NCBI GenBank assembly: GCA_023411405.1
Contig: JAEYOU010000682.1
Coordinates: 1 to 21,268 of the forward strand
Direction of reading: 5' to 3'
Source of the DNA: Pseudomonadota bacterium
GTDB lineage: Bacteria; Myxococcota; Myxococcia; Myxococcales; Anaeromyxobacteraceae
DNA length: 21,268 nt
Every line of letters starts with the position of its first letter. Position 1 is the first letter of the stretch. Position numbers and translations under genes: made by a program. The notes under the pieces are model-generated. The model saw only the letters and a program-made list of their open reading frames with translations. It was not told the origin of the DNA and ran no database searches. Shown piece by piece: positions 1-8,172 of this stretch.

Positions 1-592
1 GCGCGGCGGCCTGCGCGCGGGCGCGGTCGCGCTGCGCCTGCAGCATGCGCGGGTTGGGGGCGAGGATCATGAACATCTGCCGCCCTTCCACGCGGGGCGC
101 CGACTCGATCACCGCGACGTCGCGCAGGTCCTCGATCACGCGCTGGAGGACCTTCTGGCCGAGCTCCTTGTGCGACATCTCGCGGCCGCGGAACATGACC
201 GTGATGCGGGCCTTGTTCGACTCGGCCAGGAACTCGCGGACCTTCTTGATCTTCACGTCGTAGTCGTGCTCCTCGGTCCGGGGGCGGAGCTTCACCTCCT
301 TGAGCTGGACCACGACCTGCTTCTTCTTCGCCTCGTTCTGCTTCTTCTTCTCGAGGTACTTGAACTTCCCGTAATCCATGATCTTGCAGACCGGCGGCTT
401 GGCCATGGGGCTGACCTCGACGAGGTCCATCCCCAGCTCCTGGGCGCGCGCCAGGGCCTGCTCGATGGGAAGCACTCCAAGCTGATCGCCCTCGGGACCG
501 ACGACGCGCACCTCGCGCGCCTTGATGCGCCGATTGGTGCGAGCGTCACGGTTGCCGGAACCGCCTCGGGGATCTCTCTGCGGGATGGCCAT
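1..592 (-). CDS. infC: Translation initiation factor IF-3, 3' end outside the window
   Basis: IF-3 binds the 30S subunit, prevents premature 50S joining and monitors start-codon and initiator-tRNA selection. The visible 197 residues carry the N-terminal signature RTNRRIKAREVRVVGPEG, the linker core around MAKPPVCKIMDYGKFKY and a C-terminal domain with MFRGREMSHKELG and GRQMFMILAP. The ATG at 592 is chosen because GGAG lies 5 nt upstream and translation gives a standard IF-3 N-terminus; the rare AUU start of Escherichia coli infC is not used. E. coli IF-3 ends about where MILAP occurs, but this frame stays open to the window edge with at least 15 more residues rich in Arg, Gln and Ala. Myxococcus xanthus IF-3 (DsgA) has a C-terminal extension of this kind. 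The gene follows ilvC but has a good promoter of its own. Identity is certain; the length of the extension is unknown. Confidence 0.97.
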   Translation of the reverse strand, partial: MAIPQRDPRGGSGNRDARTNRRIKAREVRVVGPEGDQLGVLPIEQALARAQELGMDLVEVSPMAKPPVCKIMDYGKFKYLEKKKQNEAKKKQVVVQLKEVKLRPRTEEHDYDVKIKKVREFLAESNKARITVMFRGREMSHKELGQKVLQRVIEDLRDVAVIESAPRVEGRQMFMILAPNPRMLQAQRDRARAQAAA

Positions 593-622
593 GGGCCTCC
601 GGAATTCGGAAAAAGACGCCGT

Positions 623-650
623 AGAATAAGGATTTCGCCGGCGATGTCAA
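623..650 (-). promoter_or_regulatory. Predicted sigma-70-type promoter of infC
   Basis: On the minus strand there is a perfect -35 box TTGACA (645-650), a 16-bp spacer and a -10 box TATTCT (623-628). Transcription would begin near 616, leaving an mRNA leader of about 24 nt before the infC ATG at 592. The boxes lie between the ilvC stop and infC, so infC can be transcribed independently of the branched-chain amino acid genes upstream. Recognition is by eye. Confidence 0.75.
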
Positions 651-679
651 CGCTCGTGCACCGCCGCGGGGCGCGGGGC

Positions 680-699
680 GCCCGGGTCGAAACCCGGGC
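680..699 (-). terminator. UUCG-capped hairpin just after ilvC
   Basis: A perfect 8-bp G+C-rich stem (680-687 with 692-699) is closed by a tetraloop that reads TTCG on the minus strand, a very stable loop class. It begins 12 nt past the ilvC stop and lies upstream of the infC promoter. No T-run follows, so it could be a weak terminator, a 3'-end-stabilising structure or a processing boundary. The structure is seen; the role is inferred. Confidence 0.5.
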
Positions 700-711
700 C
701 ACCATGCGCCT

Positions 712-1740
<1,029 letters not shown>

Positions 1741-1758
1741 GAGGTCAGTCCCTTCCGT

Positions 1759-2325
1759 TCACGGCGAGGAGATCTGCGGAGGCGGCGGCTCGGCCTTCAG
1801 GGCCGGGGGCGCCAGGGTCTTGAACCCCCGCTCGAGCGCGATGCGCCCCGACCGGCAGAGCTCCTGGATGCCGAACCGGCGGAGCCGCTCCTCGAGGGCG
1901 TCGAGCTTGCCGGCCGGGCCGCTCGCCTCGACCACCAGCGCGTCGGGCGAGACGTCCACGATCGTCGCCTCGTACGTCTCGGCGAGGGAGCGCAGCTCGG
2001 CGTAGTTCGTCTCCGGGGTCTTGATCTTCACGAGCATGAGCTCGCGCTCGATGAGGTCCTCGGGCTTGAGCTCGCGGACCTCGACCACGGGCACGAGCTT
2101 CTGGACCTGGCGGACCACCTGCTCGACCGACTTCGAGCCGAGGCGGACCACGATGGTGATGCGCGAGTAGTTCTCCACCTCGGTCGGACCGACGGTGAGG
2201 CTCGCGATGTTGTAGTGCCGGCGCGAGAACAGGCCGGTGATCCGGTACAGCACGCCGGGCTTGTTCTCGACGAGGAGGCTGACGGTGTGCGTCTGGCCGT
2301 TGGGGCGGGTCTCGGTCTGTTCCAT
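1759..2325 (-). CDS. ilvN: Acetolactate synthase small (regulatory) subunit
   Basis: This subunit activates the catalytic IlvB subunit and confers valine feedback inhibition. An N-terminal ACT domain is evident from TVSLLVENKPGVLYRITGLF and YNIASLTVGPTE, followed by the family's C-terminal ACT-like domain (ELMLVKIKTPE, then VDVSPDALVVEASG). The ATG at 2325 gives 188 residues and leaves one base after the ilvB TGA. An in-frame GTG at 2334 would add three residues and overlap ilvB by 8 bp, but it has no good ribosome site. Either way translation is probably coupled to ilvB. The protein is longer than E. coli IlvH (163 residues) because of a Pro-rich tail. E. coli calls such subunits IlvN, IlvH or IlvM; ilvN is a conventional choice. 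Confidence 0.95.
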   Translation of the reverse strand: MEQTETRPNGQTHTVSLLVENKPGVLYRITGLFSRRHYNIASLTVGPTEVENYSRITIVVRLGSKSVEQVVRQVQKLVPVVEVRELKPEDLIERELMLVKIKTPETNYAELRSLAETYEATIVDVSPDALVVEASGPAGKLDALEERLRRFGIQELCRSGRIALERGFKTLAPPALKAEPPPPQISSP

Positions 2326-2326
2326 G

Positions 2327-4033
2327 TCACTCACCGTCGATCATGTCGTTGAGGGGGGCGCCGGCCGGGACCATCGGGTAGACCTTGGCCTCGGGGCGGA
2401 TGCGCACGTCCACGATGGCAGGGCCGTCCTTGTACGCGAGCGCCTGGTCGATGACCTTGTCCAGCTCCGGGACCGTCCGGGCGCGCAGGCCCAGACAGCC
2501 GTAGGCGTCGGCGAGCTTCACCAGGTCCGGCAGGTCGGCGAGCGGCGTCTCGGCGTACCGCTCCGAGTAGAAGAGCTCCTGCCACTGCCGGACCATCCCC
2601 AGGAACAGGTTGTTGAGGACGAAGATCTTGATCGGCAGCTTGTGCTCGGACGCGGTGGCGAGGTCCTGCAGCGTCATCTGGAACGAGCCGTCGCCGTCGA
2701 TGCCGACGACGAGCGCGTCCGGCCGGCCGAGCTGCATGCCGATGGCCGCAGGGAGGCAGAAGCCCATCGTGCCGAGGCCGCCGGAGGTGATGAACTGCCG
2801 GGGCTCGCTCGTCTTCCACCACTGGGCGGCGAACATCTGGTGCTCGCCGACGCCGGTGGTCACGAGCGCCTTGCCGCCGGTCTTCTTCCAGATCTGCTCG
2901 ATGACGTACTGCGGGAGGAGCGGCCCGTCCTCCTTCTGCTGGTAGCGCATCGGGTGCTTCTCGCGCCAGTCGGCCACCTTCTTCTTCCACGCCGAGAGGT
3001 CGGGCCGGGCGTGCGCCTCGAACGCCTTGCGGACCTCCGCGTGCAGCTTCGGGAGCAGGGTCTTGAGATCGCCGACGAGCGGCACCGTCGCGGTGACGAG
3101 CTTCGAGATCTCGGCCGGGTCGATGTCGAGGTGGACGATCTTGGCCTCGGGGGCGAACGTCGAGAGCTTGCCCGTCACCCGGTCGTCGAACCGCGCGCCG
3201 AGCGCGATGATGAGGTCGGAGCCCTGGACCGTGTAGTTGGCGTACCTGCTCCCGTGCATGCCGAACATGCCCAGGCAGAGCGGGTGCGTCTCCGGGAAGG
3301 CGCCCTTCCCGTGGACGGTGGTGACCACCGGCGCGTCGAGGAACTCGGCGAAGGCGAACACCTCGGCGTGCGCCGCGGCGGTGCGGACGCCGCCGCCGAG
3401 GTAGACCACCGGTCGCGTCGAGGCGCGGATGAGCTGCGCCGCGTCCTTGAGGCGCGGCTCCTCGCGCACGGGCGGGTGGTAGCCCGGGATGTCCACCGTC
3501 TCCGGGTACTCGAACTCGAAGGTCGCGTTGAGGACGTCCTTCGGGATGTCCACGAGCACCGGACCCGGGCGCCCGGTCCGGGCGATGTAGAACGCCTGCT
3601 TCAGGACCTCGGGCAGCTCCTCGACCTCGGTCACGAGCCAGTTGTGCTTCGTGATCGGGACCGTGATGCCGGCGATGTCCGCCTCCTGGAAGGCGTCGGT
3701 GCCGATGAGCGCCTTCGAGACGTTGGCGGTGATCGCGACGAGCGGCACGGAGTCCATGTACGCGTCGGCGATCGGCGTCACGAGGTTCGTCGCGCCGGGG
3801 CCGGAGGTCCCCATGCACACCCCGACCTTCCCCGTCGCGAGGGCGTAGCCCTCGGCCGCGTGGCCGCCCACCTGCTCGTGCCGGACCAGGATGTGCCGCG
3901 GAGACTTCGCGCCGTGGAGGGCGTCGTAGAGCGGCAGGATCGCGCCGCCCGGGATGCCGAAGATGACCTCGACGCCCTCGGCCTGCAGGGCGCGCAGGAC
4001 CGCCACCGCGCCCGTCACTTTCTGCTTTGCCAT
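2327..4033 (-). CDS. ilvB: Acetolactate synthase large (catalytic) subunit
   Basis: This thiamine-diphosphate enzyme condenses pyruvate with pyruvate or 2-oxobutyrate, the first common step of valine/leucine and isoleucine synthesis. The 568 residues show the N-terminal PYR domain (FGIPGGAILPLYDAL, with the cofactor-activating Glu in RHEQVGGHAAEGYA), the conserved TSGPGATNLVT and GTDAFQEADI segments, the central domain, and the C-terminal ThDP motif beginning GDGSFQMTLQDL and ending VLNN. The ATG at 4033 has GAGG about 8 nt upstream. The gene follows a 245-bp gap after leuD, the longest inside the leu-ilv block, and ends in a near-overlap with ilvN, with which it forms the holoenzyme. Confidence 0.97.
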   Translation of the reverse strand: MAKQKVTGAVAVLRALQAEGVEVIFGIPGGAILPLYDALHGAKSPRHILVRHEQVGGHAAEGYALATGKVGVCMGTSGPGATNLVTPIADAYMDSVPLVAITANVSKALIGTDAFQEADIAGITVPITKHNWLVTEVEELPEVLKQAFYIARTGRPGPVLVDIPKDVLNATFEFEYPETVDIPGYHPPVREEPRLKDAAQLIRASTRPVVYLGGGVRTAAAHAEVFAFAEFLDAPVVTTVHGKGAFPETHPLCLGMFGMHGSRYANYTVQGSDLIIALGARFDDRVTGKLSTFAPEAKIVHLDIDPAEISKLVTATVPLVGDLKTLLPKLHAEVRKAFEAHARPDLSAWKKKVADWREKHPMRYQQKEDGPLLPQYVIEQIWKKTGGKALVTTGVGEHQMFAAQWWKTSEPRQFITSGGLGTMGFCLPAAIGMQLGRPDALVVGIDGDGSFQMTLQDLATASEHKLPIKIFVLNNLFLGMVRQWQELFYSERYAETPLADLPDLVKLADAYGCLGLRARTVPELDKVIDQALAYKDGPAIVDVRIRPEAKVYPMVPAGAPLNDMIDGE

Positions 4034-4115
4034 GTCGTACCTCGAGTCCGTCTCTCTGGTTTCTTCACTCGTTCCAGGGTTCGCTCGGTCGGACGCGGGC
4101 CCATCCGCGCGCGCA

Positions 4116-4135
4116 GGGCCGACCGGAGCCGGCCC
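4116..4135 (-). other. Hairpin in the leuD-ilvB spacer
   Basis: The leuD-ilvB spacer contains an inverted repeat with 6-bp arms (4116-4121 with 4130-4135) and an 8-nt loop. A weaker 5-bp inverted repeat lies near 4190-4206. The spacer has no convincing -35/-10 pair for ilvB and no T-run after the hairpin, so I cannot say whether it acts as terminator, attenuator or mRNA spacer. It lies between a short Leu/Ile-rich ORF and ilvB. Confidence 0.3.
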
Positions 4136-4240
4136 GCGCGGGCGCGGAGACCCGCCGTCATACGCCGCGAGCGAGCGGAGGCCGCGCCGCAGCCCGAGAC
4201 GGCTGGGCCGGAGCGATCCGGGAGGCGGAAGAGCCGAGCT

Positions 4241-4282
4241 TCACCGGCCCCCCAGCAAGATCGACCGGAGGCGGAGCTTCAT
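4241..4282 (-). CDS. Possible 13-residue Leu/Ile-rich leader peptide before ilvB
   Basis: A 13-codon ORF (MKLRLRSILLGGR) starts with an ATG that overlaps the leuD TGA by 3 bp and has a GGGG-type ribosome site a few bases upstream. Five of its 13 residues are Leu or Ile, and it is followed by G+C-rich inverted repeats and then ilvB about 200 bp on. That resembles the leader peptides of branched-chain amino acid attenuators. It is short enough to arise by chance, and no classical terminator with a U-tract is visible, so this is only a candidate. Confidence 0.25.
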   Translation of the reverse strand: MKLRLRSILLGGR

Positions 4283-4851
4283 CTCGCCCCCTCGAACGTG
4301 GAGATCTCCGCGTCCTGGGAGAGCAGGAACCCCAGCTCGTCCACGCCGTTCATGAGGCAGTAACGGGCGAACGCGTCGATCGGGAACGTGGCCGTGCCGC
4401 CGCCGGGCAGCGTGATGGTACAGGCCTCGAGGTCGATCGTGGCGTCGGCGCCGGGCGCGCCGAGCAGGCGCGCGTGGCTCTCCCGATCGAGCACGACGGG
4501 CACGAGCCCGTTCTTCAGGCAGTTGGACCGGAAGATGTCGGCGATTCGGGTCGAGACCACGGCCTGGATCCCGTAGTCGGCGAGCGCCCACGGCGCATGC
4601 TCGCGTGAGGAGCCGCACCCGAAGTTGTCGCCGGCGACCAGGATGCGGCAACCCGCCGCGACCGGCTGGTTGAGCACGAAGTCCGGACGTGGCGCGCCGG
4701 AGGCGTCGTACCGCCAGTCGCTGAAGAGCGCCTTCCCGAGGCCCTTCTTGTCGGTCACCTTGAGGAAGCGGGCGGGGATGATCTGGTCGGTGTCCACGTT
4801 CTCGCGCGGGAGCACGACCGTCCTCGACTGGATCACTCGGATCGGTTCCAT
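4279..4851 (-). CDS. leuD: 3-isopropylmalate dehydratase small subunit
   Basis: LeuD pairs with LeuC to isomerise 2-isopropylmalate to 3-isopropylmalate in leucine synthesis. The 190 residues are the normal length. The swivel-domain features are present: NVDTDQIIPARFLK near the N-terminus, the DNFGCGSSREHAPWAL substrate-binding loop in the middle, and FRSNCLKNGLVPV after it. The ATG at 4851 is 2 bases past the leuC TGA, so the two subunits are translated together. A longer frame running back through leuC is a shadow of that gene and was not used to set the start. Confidence 0.96.
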   Translation of the reverse strand: MEPIRVIQSRTVVLPRENVDTDQIIPARFLKVTDKKGLGKALFSDWRYDASGAPRPDFVLNQPVAAGCRILVAGDNFGCGSSREHAPWALADYGIQAVVSTRIADIFRSNCLKNGLVPVVLDRESHARLLGAPGADATIDLEACTITLPGGGTATFPIDAFARYCLMNGVDELGFLLSQDAEISTFEGAR

Positions 4852-4853
4852 GG

Positions 4854-6293
4854 TCACCCCACCTCCATCTGGCGGGGATCCGCCACCGCGCCGGAGACCG
4901 CGGCGGCGGCGGCGGTGAGCGGGCTCGCGAGCAGCGTGCGCCCGCCGGCGCCCTGGCGGCCCTCGAAGTTGCGGTTGGAGGTGGAGACGCAGTACTGGCC
5001 GGCGGTGATGTTGTCGCCGTTCATGGCGATGCACATCGAGCACCCCGGCTCGCGCCACTCCGCCCCGGCGTCGCGGAAGATCCGGTCGAGGCCCTCCGCC
5101 TCGGCCGCTCTCTTCACCTTGTGCGAGCCCGGCACGACGAGCGTGCGGACCTTCACGCGGTTGCCCTTCATCACGCGGGCCGCCTCGCGCATGTCCTCGA
5201 GCCGGCCGTTGGTGCAGGAGCCGATGAAGACCGCGTCGATCTTCTGGCCGAGCAGCTTCTGGCCGGGCGTGAGGCCCATGTAGCGCAGCGCGGACTCGAG
5301 CGTGGAGCGGCTCGACGCGTCGGCCTCGCGGGACGGATCGGGGACGACCCCGTTCACCGGGATCCCCTGCCCCGGGTTGGTCCCGAAGGTGATCCAGGGC
5401 GCGACCGCGGCGGCGTCGATCACCACCTCGCGGTCGTAGGTCGCTCCCGCGTCGGTGGCCAGCGTCCGCCAGCGATCGACCGCGGCGTCGAGGTCCTTGC
5501 CCCTGGGCGCGCGCGGCCGGCCGGTGAGCCACTGGAAGGTCGTGTCGTCGGGGGCGATGAGGCCCGCCCGCGCGCCCGCCTCGATGGACATGTTGCAGAC
5601 CGTCATACGGCCTTCCATCGTGAGCGCGCGGATCGCCGCGCCCGTGTACTCGATCACGTGACCGGTCCCGCCGCCCACGCCGAGCTTGGCGATGATGGCG
5701 AGGATGAGGTCCTTCCCGGAGACGCCCTTCGCGAGCGCGCCCTCGACGCGGACCGCGAGGCTCTTCGCCTTGCGCTGCAGGAGGCACTGCGTGGCGAGCA
5801 CGTGGCTCACCTCCGAGGTGCCGATGCCGAAGGCGAGCGCGCCGAACGCGCCGTGCGTCGCGGTGTGGCTGTCGCCGCAGACCACGGTCATGCCGGGCTG
5901 CGTGGCCCCCATCTCCGGGCCGAAGACGTGGACGACGCCCTGCGCGTCGTCGCCGAGCCCGTGCAGCTCGACCCCGAAGTCGGCGGCGTTCTTCTCGAGC
6001 TGCCGGACCTGGGCCTCGGCCTGCGCGTCGATGAACGGGAACTTCCCGCTGGCGAGGCGCGGCAGCGTCGGCGTGGAGTGATCCATCGTGGCGAGCGTCC
6101 GCTCCGGACGGCGCACGCGCAGCCCGCGCTCGCGCAGGGTGGAGAACGCCTGCGGGCTCGTCACCTCGTGCACGAGGTGGAGATCGATGTAGAGGATCGC
6201 CGGGGTCTCCGGGGTCTCCGCGCGCACGAGGTGCGCGTCCCACACCTTCTCGAACAGCGTCTTCGCCTTCCGGTCCTTCGAATCTCGGGCCAT
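4854..6293 (-). CDS. leuC: 3-isopropylmalate dehydratase large subunit
   Basis: LeuC is the [4Fe-4S] aconitase-like large subunit of isopropylmalate isomerase. The protein has 479 residues, against about 466 in E. coli. It opens with TLFEKVWDAHLV and YIDLHLVHEVTSPQAF, carries VCGDSHTATHGAFGALAFGIG, and shows the cluster cysteines in FIGSCTNGR and in EPGCSMC, with NRNFEGRQG near the C-terminus. The ATG at 6293 starts one base after the leuA stop. It heads leuCD, and tight spacing to both neighbours indicates one transcript with leuA and leuD. Confidence 0.97.
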   Translation of the reverse strand: MARDSKDRKAKTLFEKVWDAHLVRAETPETPAILYIDLHLVHEVTSPQAFSTLRERGLRVRRPERTLATMDHSTPTLPRLASGKFPFIDAQAEAQVRQLEKNAADFGVELHGLGDDAQGVVHVFGPEMGATQPGMTVVCGDSHTATHGAFGALAFGIGTSEVSHVLATQCLLQRKAKSLAVRVEGALAKGVSGKDLILAIIAKLGVGGGTGHVIEYTGAAIRALTMEGRMTVCNMSIEAGARAGLIAPDDTTFQWLTGRPRAPRGKDLDAAVDRWRTLATDAGATYDREVVIDAAAVAPWITFGTNPGQGIPVNGVVPDPSREADASSRSTLESALRYMGLTPGQKLLGQKIDAVFIGSCTNGRLEDMREAARVMKGNRVKVRTLVVPGSHKVKRAAEAEGLDRIFRDAGAEWREPGCSMCIAMNGDNITAGQYCVSTSNRNFEGRQGAGGRTLLASPLTAAAAAVSGAVADPRQMEVG

Positions 6294-6294
6294 C

Positions 6295-7863
6295 CTAGGG
6301 GGTCCCCATCTCGGCGCGGGCCTCGCTCATCCGCGGCGACAGCTTGAGCGCGATGCGGTTCACGACATCGAGGAAGGCCCGCGCGCTGCCTTCGATGATG
6401 TCGGTGGAGAGCGCCCGGCCCCGGTACACGCCCGTGGCGTGCTCCACCTCGATCGTCACCTCGCCCAGCGCGTCCTCGCCGGTCGAGACGCTGGCGATCT
6501 CGTAGTTGCGCAGCTTCACGGAGACGCCGGTCACCTTCTCGATCGCCCGGTACACGGCGTCCACCGGGCCGTCCCCCGCCTCGGCCGCCTGGAACCGCTC
6601 GCCGGCCTGGTTCCGCAGGGCGATCGACGCGCACGGCAGGGTCCCGGTCCCCGAGGTCGTCGAGAGCGCCTCGAGCTCCCAGGCCCGTCCGCCCGTCTGG
6701 AGGAGCTGGCCGTGCACCACCAGCGCCTCGACGTCGGCGTCGTAGATCTCCTTCTTCTTGTCCGCGAGCAGCTTGAACTCGCCGAAGAGCTTGTCGATCG
6801 CCGCGTCGTCGAGCTGGTACCCGAGGGCGACGAGCCGCTCCTTGAAGCCGTGGCGGCCGGAGTGCTTCCCGAGCACGAGCGCGCTGTGGGTGAAGCCGAC
6901 CTCCTCCGGTCGCATCACCTCGTACGTCTCGCGGTTCGTGAGCATCCCGTGCTGGTGGATGCCCGACTCGTGGGCGAAGGCGTTCTGGCCGACGATCGCC
7001 TTGTTCCGCTGCACGTGGAGGCCGGTCACCTGCGAGACGACGCGGCTCGTCGGGTACAGCTTCTCGGTGTGGACGCCGGTCGTGACGCGGAGGACGTCCC
7101 GCCGCGTCTTGAACGCCATCACGAGCTCCTCGAGCGAGGCGTTGCCGGCCCGCTCGCCGATGCCGTTGATGGTGCACTCCACCTGCCGCGCGCCCTCGAG
7201 GACGCCGGCGATGCTGTTCGCCACGGCGAGCCCGAGGTCGTTGTGGCAGTGGACGGAGACGACGACCTTCTCGATCCCACGCACGTGCCGCTTCAGATAC
7301 CGGATGGTCTCGGCGTAGGTCGAGGGGAGCGCGTAGCCGACGGTGTCGGGGATGTTCACCGTCGTCGCGCCGGCCTCGATCGCCCGCTCGACCACCTCGG
7401 AGAGGAACTCGAGCTCGGTGCGGGCCGCGTCCTCGGGCGAGAACTCGACGTCCTCGAACGTCTCGCGCGCCATCGCGACGCCCTCGACGGCGCGGCGGAC
7501 GATCTCGTCCTTCGCCATCTTGAGCTTGAAGTCCCGGTGGATGGGGCTCGTCGCGAGGAAGACGTGGCAGCGCGCGCGGGGGGCGCCGGCGAGCGCCTTG
7601 CGCGACGCCTCGATGTCGGTCTTGTGGCAGCGGGAGAGGCTACAGATGACCGGCCCCTCGACGTTCTGCCAGATCGCCCGGATCGCCTCGAGATCGCCGG
7701 GGGACGCGGCCGCGAAGCCGGCCTCGATGACGTCGACGCCGAGATCGCGGAGCGCCTTGGCGACGCGGAGCTTCTGCTCGAGGTTCATCGACGCCCCGGG
7801 CGACTGCTCGCCGTCTCGCAGCGTGGTGTCGAAGATCGTGACCCTGTCCAAGGCCTCGGCCAC
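6295..7863 (-). CDS. leuA: 2-isopropylmalate synthase
   Basis: LeuA condenses acetyl-CoA with 2-oxoisovalerate, the first committed and feedback-controlled step of leucine synthesis. The 522 residues contain the DRE-TIM barrel signature FDTTLRDGEQSPGASM near the N-terminus, the metal-binding VHCHNDLGLAVAN and the ESGIHQHG element. The C-terminal LeuA dimer domain is the usual site of leucine inhibition (SISTGTG-type segment and DIIEGSARAFLDVVNRI). The GTG at 7863 is chosen because AAGGAG lies about 10 nt upstream and the protein then begins like other LeuA proteins. It is the first gene of the leu-ilv block and has its own predicted promoter. Homocitrate or citramalate synthase is possible for this fold, but the adjacent leuCD makes LeuA much more likely. 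Confidence 0.96.
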   Translation of the reverse strand: MAEALDRVTIFDTTLRDGEQSPGASMNLEQKLRVAKALRDLGVDVIEAGFAAASPGDLEAIRAIWQNVEGPVICSLSRCHKTDIEASRKALAGAPRARCHVFLATSPIHRDFKLKMAKDEIVRRAVEGVAMARETFEDVEFSPEDAARTELEFLSEVVERAIEAGATTVNIPDTVGYALPSTYAETIRYLKRHVRGIEKVVVSVHCHNDLGLAVANSIAGVLEGARQVECTINGIGERAGNASLEELVMAFKTRRDVLRVTTGVHTEKLYPTSRVVSQVTGLHVQRNKAIVGQNAFAHESGIHQHGMLTNRETYEVMRPEEVGFTHSALVLGKHSGRHGFKERLVALGYQLDDAAIDKLFGEFKLLADKKKEIYDADVEALVVHGQLLQTGGRAWELEALSTTSGTGTLPCASIALRNQAGERFQAAEAGDGPVDAVYRAIEKVTGVSVKLRNYEIASVSTGEDALGEVTIEVEHATGVYRGRALSTDIIEGSARAFLDVVNRIALKLSPRMSEARAEMGTP

Positions 7864-7929
7864 CTTTTTGCGACTCCTTCCAGAGGCTTACGCCCCCGTG
7901 CCCTTCCGACCCCTCGATGGGAATCGCGG

Positions 7930-7958
7930 AGAATACCAGACGCCCGCCCGTTTGGGAA
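7930..7958 (-). promoter_or_regulatory. Predicted promoter of the leu-ilv block
   Basis: On the minus strand a -10 box TATTCT (7930-7935, identical to that of infC) lies 17 bp from a moderate -35 box TTCCCA (7953-7958). Transcription would begin near 7923, giving a leader of about 60 nt before the leuA GTG. That leader is too short to hold a T-box or a classical leader peptide plus attenuator. The short palindrome GGAGGTTCTCC (7983-7993) lies just upstream and could be an operator, which is speculative. Confidence 0.5.
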
Positions 7959-8047
7959 CGCGTGTAGGCGCGCGCCCTTCCTGGAGGTTCTCCGATGGCT
8001 AGCGTGGAGCGCGGCGCCGCGCACGCGGACGCAGGAGGGAACGAAGC

Positions 8048-8079
8048 GGGCAGCCGAGGCCCTTGCTCCCCGGCTGCCC
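8048..8079 (-). terminator. Hairpin in the thrS-leuA spacer
   Basis: The 309-bp interval between thrS and leuA (7864-8172) holds no gene that I can support. It contains a perfect 9-bp G+C-rich stem (8048-8056 with 8071-8079) and a 14-nt loop, about 95 nt after the thrS stop. No T-tract follows, so it is at best a weak or Rho-assisted terminator. The rest of the interval is the predicted leuA promoter and leader. Confidence 0.45.
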
Positions 8080-8172
8080 TGCCCCCGGATCCTCCCCCCG
8101 AGACACCTACGGGGAACCCGAAGGGCGGGCAGCGTGCAACCCGCGGCGAGACCGGCCCCGGAGCGGCGACCG

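Noticed and set aside
7864..8172. A possible T-box, riboswitch or small gene in the thrS-leuA spacer.
   Set aside because: No T-box core or riboswitch motif is visible, the predicted leader is only about 60 nt, and the open frames there have no coding character.
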